Of a stretch of DNA of 64,000 nucleotides, positions 60,061 through 64,000 are shown one piece after another. This DNA comes from Woodsholea maritima DSM 17123. GTDB taxonomy: Bacteria; Pseudomonadota; Alphaproteobacteria; Caulobacterales; Maricaulaceae. The stretch covers positions 186,001 through 250,000 of the forward strand of contig NZ_KB908059.1 in the NCBI RefSeq assembly GCF_000382325.1, read 5' to 3'. The notes beneath the pieces are model-generated. The model saw only the letters and a list, made by a program, of their open reading frames with translations. It was not told the DNA's origin and did not search any database. The position numbers were made by a program, and so were the translations under genes. Numbering within the stretch: position 1 is the first letter of the stretch; each line of letters begins with the position of its first letter.

Positions 60061-61338
60061 TCAATCCCCAGATGGGTGAGAAAAGTTCAGTTGTTCCATA
60101 CGCCGCGCCAAGGTGTTGCGATTGAGCCCCAGCAATTTAGCCGCGTCCTGGCGAATGCCCCGGCTATGATCCAAAGCCTGCGTAATCAGGGCGCGATCCA
60201 GCTCCTCCAAAGCCAGATCACGAATATTTTCCTGTTGTAAAGCAATGGCATCAAAGCAGAATGTTAAAGCGCTATCATAAAGACTTCCGGCATTGCCGCC
60301 TTGAGGGCGATGATGCAAGAGCGGCGTGATATCGCTGTGCGTGATCGGGCCGTCATGGGCCAAAACCGCCTGAACCACAACCGCGCGTAATTGCGCCACT
60401 TCACCAGGCCAATCATAGGCTTGCAAGGCCTTGATCGCTGAGGGATCAATCCGCGTGGAGGATAATTGCAAGCGCTGTAAGAGCGAATCGATCAACAGCT
60501 CCATATCCTCAAGACGGGTGTGAAGCGGCGGCAGGCTTAACCGGCTCAGCCCCAATTGATAGATGAGACCCGCTAACAGATCGCGCTCTGCCCCCGGTGT
60601 TAGGGTCACATAAATCGGAAAAGCAGACGTGCGCGCCTGAAGGCCCTCCAAAATCGCCTGCTGGGTCGGGCCATCCCAAAGCTGGCCATCGCGCAGCAGC
60701 ACCGGAGCCTGAAGCGATTTGATCAGGCCCGGATTTTGGCTCACCTCATAGGGGCCATAGATCAAAAGATCATCAAAGCCGCGCGCGCTGTTGAGGGTCA
60801 AAGCGGCACTCGCCCGGCCAGAGCCCTGCGGGCCTTCGATCAAAACGGGGTGACGGTGGCGGGCCAGGCGGCCAATGGCGCTATAGACGGCCTGCATGGC
60901 GGGGCCTTGACCCACAAAATGCGGATATAATGCATCAACTTTACCCGTTGATCCGCTGATTTTCATACGTTTTTTGGGTGTGCGTGCACGCTCAACCGCG
61001 CCGACCAGATCATCAAGATCAAAGGGTTTGGGCAGATATTCAAACGCGCCGCCCTTTTGCGCCTTGATGGCACTGGCGGCGGTGGCCTGGGCGGTGATCA
61101 CGATAATCGGTAGCTCAGGGCGGGCGCGTTTTAGATCCGGCAGGGCGTCGAGGAAATTATCCTCACCCAGCAAGACATCGGCGATCAACAAATCACCCTC
61201 GCCCTTGGCCAGCAATTCCAAGGCCGTCGTCATCGAGGCGGTCGCGCGCATTTCCAAGCCCGCCCGGCTGAGCGCCTTTGAGATCACAAAGCGCAGGGTA
61301 TCATCATCTTCGAGCACGATAACTTTTTTACTGGCCAC
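60061..61338 (-). CDS. ntrC: NtrC-like response regulator with degenerate AAA+ domain
   Basis: This protein sits in the NtrC position of ntrB-ntrC and has a receiver domain (VLEDDDTLRFV, phospho-Asp in LLIADVLLG) and a C-terminal Fis helix-turn-helix (IRQDAAKLLGLNRNTLARRMEQL). The central domain is eroded. The P-loop reads GPQGSGRASAA, lacking the Lys; the GAFTGA loop is missing; and the Walker B Asp-Glu of GGTLFLDE is not found. At 425 residues it is shorter than a normal NtrC (about 470-480). It should bind DNA and be phosphorylated but not drive sigma-54 transcription. It starts 3 bases after ntrB. Confidence 0.88.
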   Translation of the reverse strand: MASKKVIVLEDDDTLRFVISKALSRAGLEMRATASMTTALELLAKGEGDLLIADVLLGEDNFLDALPDLKRARPELPIIVITAQATAASAIKAQKGGAFEYLPKPFDLDDLVGAVERARTPKKRMKISGSTGKVDALYPHFVGQGPAMQAVYSAIGRLARHRHPVLIEGPQGSGRASAALTLNSARGFDDLLIYGPYEVSQNPGLIKSLQAPVLLRDGQLWDGPTQQAILEGLQARTSAFPIYVTLTPGAERDLLAGLIYQLGLSRLSLPPLHTRLEDMELLIDSLLQRLQLSSTRIDPSAIKALQAYDWPGEVAQLRAVVVQAVLAHDGPITHSDITPLLHHRPQGGNAGSLYDSALTFCFDAIALQQENIRDLALEELDRALITQALDHSRGIRQDAAKLLGLNRNTLARRMEQLNFSHPSGD

Positions 61339-61341
61339 GAC

Positions 61342-62394
61342 TTATCCTGAGGTATGAGGCAGGTAGAGACAAAATTGGGTGCGCACGCGCTGGCGTTGAT
61401 ATTCAACCCCGCCGCCATGCAAAGCGGCAATCCGCGAGACGAAGGCTAAGCCTAACCCTTCTCCGGCGGGTTTTGAACTGACAAATGGGGAAAAGACATC
61501 TGTGCCCAGCCGCGGATCCACGCCCGGCCCGTTATCCAGCACGTCCAGGCTTAGGCGGGCCTTAGGGCAGAATGCCCCTGGCACCACATCACGAAAGCGG
61601 GTGCGGATATCAATGCGCGGTGCCTCCACGTCTTTCAAAGCTTCCCCCGCATTGATGATCAGATTGAGCACGGCCTGGATCAAGAGATCGCGATCACCCT
61701 GAATGGGCGGTAAGGATGGGTCATAAAGCTCACGCACGCTGATGCGCGGATTGAGGCTGTGGCGGGCCGATTGTGCGGCCTCGCGGGCTATCTCGTGCAG
61801 GTTCAAAGCCCCAAAGGGCTCGGGCGCGACATCACCGATTTTGGACCAACGTTCCGCAATACGTTGCGCGCGATCAATTTCGCGCATGATCAGCGGCACC
61901 AGATCACGGCATTCTTCTGGATCACTGTGCAGGATCAATTGCGCCGCGCCGCGCGCGCCCGCTAGCGGGTTTTTCAGTTCATGCGATAACAGCCGCCCAA
62001 AGCCGATCGCCGCCTCCGCCGCGCCTTCGCTTTTGGGATGCTCGCCCATCAAAGGCCAGGGCCGTATCGCTAAACATCCCCCCGCCTCATCCGGGGTCAA
62101 ATCCAGGGCAAAGCGCTGGGCCGGACCATCGGGCGCATCGAAATAGGCATCATGAATGACCAATGCCCGCCCAGCTTCGAATGCGGGCGCAATATGATCC
62201 CACAAAAAGCCCCCAAAAGGGCTTAGCTCCGCAAGATGACGACCCACGACGCGGCGTTGAGACAGGTGAAACAGGCGCTCAGCGGCCGGGTTGAAATAGG
62301 CAATCTCCCCCGTGGCCTGGACCCAGATGAGCGCAAGCGGGCTCAGCATCAGCGTTTTTAACGCGATATCGCCAGAGCTCCCTTCACCGGTCAT
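61342..62394 (-). CDS. ntrB: Sensor histidine kinase NtrB
   Basis: NtrB is the cytosolic kinase that phosphorylates NtrC in response to nitrogen status, normally through PII protein. 350 residues: an N-terminal PAS-like domain (LIWVQATGEIAYFNPAAERLF), a HisKA domain with RLLSHELKNPLAGARG, and a HATPase domain with NLIINAGEAL and DNGPGVDP. It overlaps dusB by 4 bases (ATGA) and ends 3 bases before ntrC, so all are co-translated. No PII gene is in the window. Confidence 0.95.
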   Translation of the reverse strand: MTGEGSSGDIALKTLMLSPLALIWVQATGEIAYFNPAAERLFHLSQRRVVGRHLAELSPFGGFLWDHIAPAFEAGRALVIHDAYFDAPDGPAQRFALDLTPDEAGGCLAIRPWPLMGEHPKSEGAAEAAIGFGRLLSHELKNPLAGARGAAQLILHSDPEECRDLVPLIMREIDRAQRIAERWSKIGDVAPEPFGALNLHEIAREAAQSARHSLNPRISVRELYDPSLPPIQGDRDLLIQAVLNLIINAGEALKDVEAPRIDIRTRFRDVVPGAFCPKARLSLDVLDNGPGVDPRLGTDVFSPFVSSKPAGEGLGLAFVSRIAALHGGGVEYQRQRVRTQFCLYLPHTSG

Positions 62395-63410
62395 GGGCGC
62401 ACCTCACCAAAGGCTTCACCAAAGCGATCCAACTCATCAAGAACTTCGGCTAAGCCACGTTTTTGACATATGTTTCCACGCCAGACTTTCGCGCTCGTCT
62501 CATCCTCGCCGCACCACCAATCTATCAGGCTCGCATAATGTTTGCGCATGCATTTAACGCCCAAGGCCTCGCCATAAAGCTCCGCCGTTTCAACACTGAC
62601 GCGCTTGATAGAGGTGAGTGCGGTGTGAAGATCGGGATAAACCACCTCACCGCCTTGGGTGAGCGCCTTGGCAATCGCGCCGGGCAGCCAAGGCCGACCC
62701 TGGCTCGCGCGCCCGACCATCACGGCATCGGCCCCTGATTGCGCCAAAGCCTGACGCGCGCTGGCGCCATCAACAATGTCGCCATTGACAATCAAGGGGA
62801 TGGAGATCGCCTCTTTAACGGGTTTGATCAGCGCCCAATTGGCCGTGCCTTTATAAAATTGCTGGCGGGTACGCCCATGAACCGTCACCAAGCGAACCCC
62901 GGCATTTTGTGCACGCCGCGCCAGCTCCGCCGCATTGAGGCAAGTCTCATCCCAGCCCAGGCGCATTTTCAAGGTCACCGGCACGCTGACCGCGCCGACC
63001 GTGGCCTCAATCAGGCTAACGGCATGATCAAGATCGCGCATCAAAGCCGAACCGGAAAGCCCCCGCGTAACCTGACGCGCCGGACAGCCCATATTGATGT
63101 CGATGACCTCGGCCCCGGCCTCTTGCGCAATTTTGGCCCCAACGGCCATCCAATGGGCTTCGCGCCCAGCAAGCTGAATGATCCGCGGGGCGACGTCTGC
63201 ATCGCCCGCCATGCGGCGTACAACATCGCGCCGGCCCATGGCCAGGGTCTCACACGCCACCATCTCGCTAACCACGGCCCCCGCCCCCCAGGCGCGCGCC
63301 TCCCGCCGGAACGGAAGGTCCGTCACGCCCGACATCGGGGCCAGCCAGACCGGGTTCTCAATCGTGACCGGGCCTAGAGTAATCGGTGTATAGCGGAATG
63401 AATCTGTCAT
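62391..63410 (-). CDS. dusB: tRNA-dihydrouridine synthase DusB
   Basis: This flavin enzyme reduces uridine to dihydrouridine in the tRNA D-loop. 339 residues. It shows the TIM barrel with PVWLAPMSGVTDLPFR, DINMGCPARQV (catalytic Cys), LKMRLGWDE, VHGRTRQQFYKG and VNGDIVDG. It leads the dusB-ntrB-ntrC-ntrY-ntrX-trkA-trkH run and overlaps ntrB by 4 bases; this link (nifR3) is widespread in alphaproteobacteria. No clear Shine-Dalgarno lies before the ATG. The promoter must lie in the 94-base divergent gap shared with ispD. Confidence 0.96.
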   Translation of the reverse strand: MTDSFRYTPITLGPVTIENPVWLAPMSGVTDLPFRREARAWGAGAVVSEMVACETLAMGRRDVVRRMAGDADVAPRIIQLAGREAHWMAVGAKIAQEAGAEVIDINMGCPARQVTRGLSGSALMRDLDHAVSLIEATVGAVSVPVTLKMRLGWDETCLNAAELARRAQNAGVRLVTVHGRTRQQFYKGTANWALIKPVKEAISIPLIVNGDIVDGASARQALAQSGADAVMVGRASQGRPWLPGAIAKALTQGGEVVYPDLHTALTSIKRVSVETAELYGEALGVKCMRKHYASLIDWWCGEDETSAKVWRGNICQKRGLAEVLDELDRFGEAFGEVRP

Positions 63411-63504
63411 AATGGCGTGTATAACACCGTCTTACGCCTCTGGACGCAAGCGATGACACACCCTAACGCTTTTATCGATGCCCATGCCGATCAGGACCTG
63501 CCTT

Positions 63505-64000
63505 ATGAGTTATAGCGCCATTATTGTTGCGGCCGGACGCGGATTGCGCGCCGGAGGCGACCTTCCCAAACAATATCAAGAGTTGGCCGGTAAGCCCTTG
63601 ATCCGCTATAGCGTTGAGGCTTTCGCAGAGGATCGCAACTGCGCCCAGATCATCGTCGTGATCACCCCTGATGATGAGGCGGTGATGACCGGCGCATTGG
63701 GGCCCTTTGCCAAGCTTTGCACCCTGGTTGAGGGCGGCGCGGTGCGCAGCGCCTCGGTTAAGGCCGGGGTGATGGCGGCGGATAAGGATTATGTCTTGAT
63801 CCATGATGCGGCCCGACCCTTCATTGACCAGAGCCTCTTTACGCGCCTCACCACGGCGTTAGAGAATTTTGACGGCGTGGCTCCGACCCTTCCCGTCGTG
63901 GATGCCCTGTCACGCATGGATGAGGGCTATCAGCCTATCTCACGCGAAGGCCTGTTCCGGGTTCAGACCCCTCAAGCCTTCCGCACACACGCCCTGAAAG
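63505..64000 (+). CDS. ispD: 2-C-methyl-D-erythritol 4-phosphate cytidylyltransferase IspD (3' end outside window)
   Basis: IspD makes CDP-methylerythritol in the non-mevalonate isoprenoid pathway. The visible 165 codons have IIVAAGRGLRAGGDLPKQYQ (nucleotide-binding loop), GGAVRSASVKAG and VLIHDAARPF. The frame stays open to base 64000. In alphaproteobacteria this gene is often fused to ispF, which cannot be checked here. AGGA about 10 bases upstream supports ATG 63505. A 20-codon frame (63453-63515) overlaps the start in another phase. Confidence 0.93.
   Translation, partial: MSYSAIIVAAGRGLRAGGDLPKQYQELAGKPLIRYSVEAFAEDRNCAQIIVVITPDDEAVMTGALGPFAKLCTLVEGGAVRSASVKAGVMAADKDYVLIHDAARPFIDQSLFTRLTTALENFDGVAPTLPVVDALSRMDEGYQPISREGLFRVQTPQAFRTHALK

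Noticed and set aside
63453-63515. 20-codon frame overlapping the ispD start
   Set aside because: It is very short, has no ribosome site and no recognisable content.

Overview
The window is a chromosomal segment of an alphaproteobacterium. The markers are ntrB-ntrC-ntrY-ntrX followed by trkA, trkH, hfq and hflX; a dac-tmk-holB-tatD cluster; an ispD of alphaproteobacterial type; and a PopA-like degenerate receiver/GGDEF protein next to mfd. PopA and the many TonB-dependent receptors suggest a stalked or marine oligotroph near Maricaulales/Caulobacterales. The genus cannot be fixed from this sequence. Most genes have fairly high G+C (38 of 60 bases in 1921-1980). Two stretches are clearly AT-richer: the diesterase genes (21 of 60 in 23581-23640) and the oxoamine-synthase cassette (23 of 60 in 49021-49080).

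Layout. 1-10.3 kb: end of mfd, popA-like gene, an alpha-methylacyl-CoA racemase-type transferase, a YihY membrane protein, the scoA-scoB ketoacid CoA-transferase pair and a TonB-dependent receptor. 10.4-19.0 kb, mostly minus strand: a kynA-kynU-sdaA amino-acid catabolic operon, a small membrane protein, an ACE-like M2 lipoprotein peptidase, and a trhO-gst-fah operon. 19.1-21.5 kb: an ammonium transporter fused to a chemoreceptor signalling domain.

21.6-36.2 kb is the main accessory region. Three exported glycerophosphodiester phosphodiesterase-like proteins (one without its catalytic histidines) and two related TonB-dependent receptors (one with a signalling STN domain) lie on the minus strand. 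A FecI-type sigma factor and FecR anti-sigma factor diverge from them. A beta-propeller/PI-PLC-like fusion with four exact 84-residue repeats lies just beyond. A direct repeat with PhoB-box geometry lies in the divergent control region. I read this as a surface-signalled phosphodiester scavenging system; that is inference.

36.2-45.0 kb: a DUF4336 protein, tRNA-Ser(UGA), rlpA, a TonB-dependent receptor behind a perfect inverted repeat, then dac-tmk-holB-tatD and a metallo-beta-lactamase-fold gene. 45.0-50.6 kb: an AraC regulator with an unknown secreted protein, then a membrane fatty-acid hydroxylase, an alpha-oxoamine synthase and an acyl-CoA dehydrogenase-like protein, which look like a lipid or lipid-signal biosynthesis cassette. 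51-64 kb: mazG, then a long minus-strand run dusB-ntrB-ntrC-ntrY-ntrX-trkA-trkH-hfq-hflX, with ispD diverging at the right edge. Both NtrC-family regulators lack the sigma-54 contact loop, and NtrC has also lost most ATPase motifs. No CRISPR array, insertion sequence, integrase or rRNA was seen.
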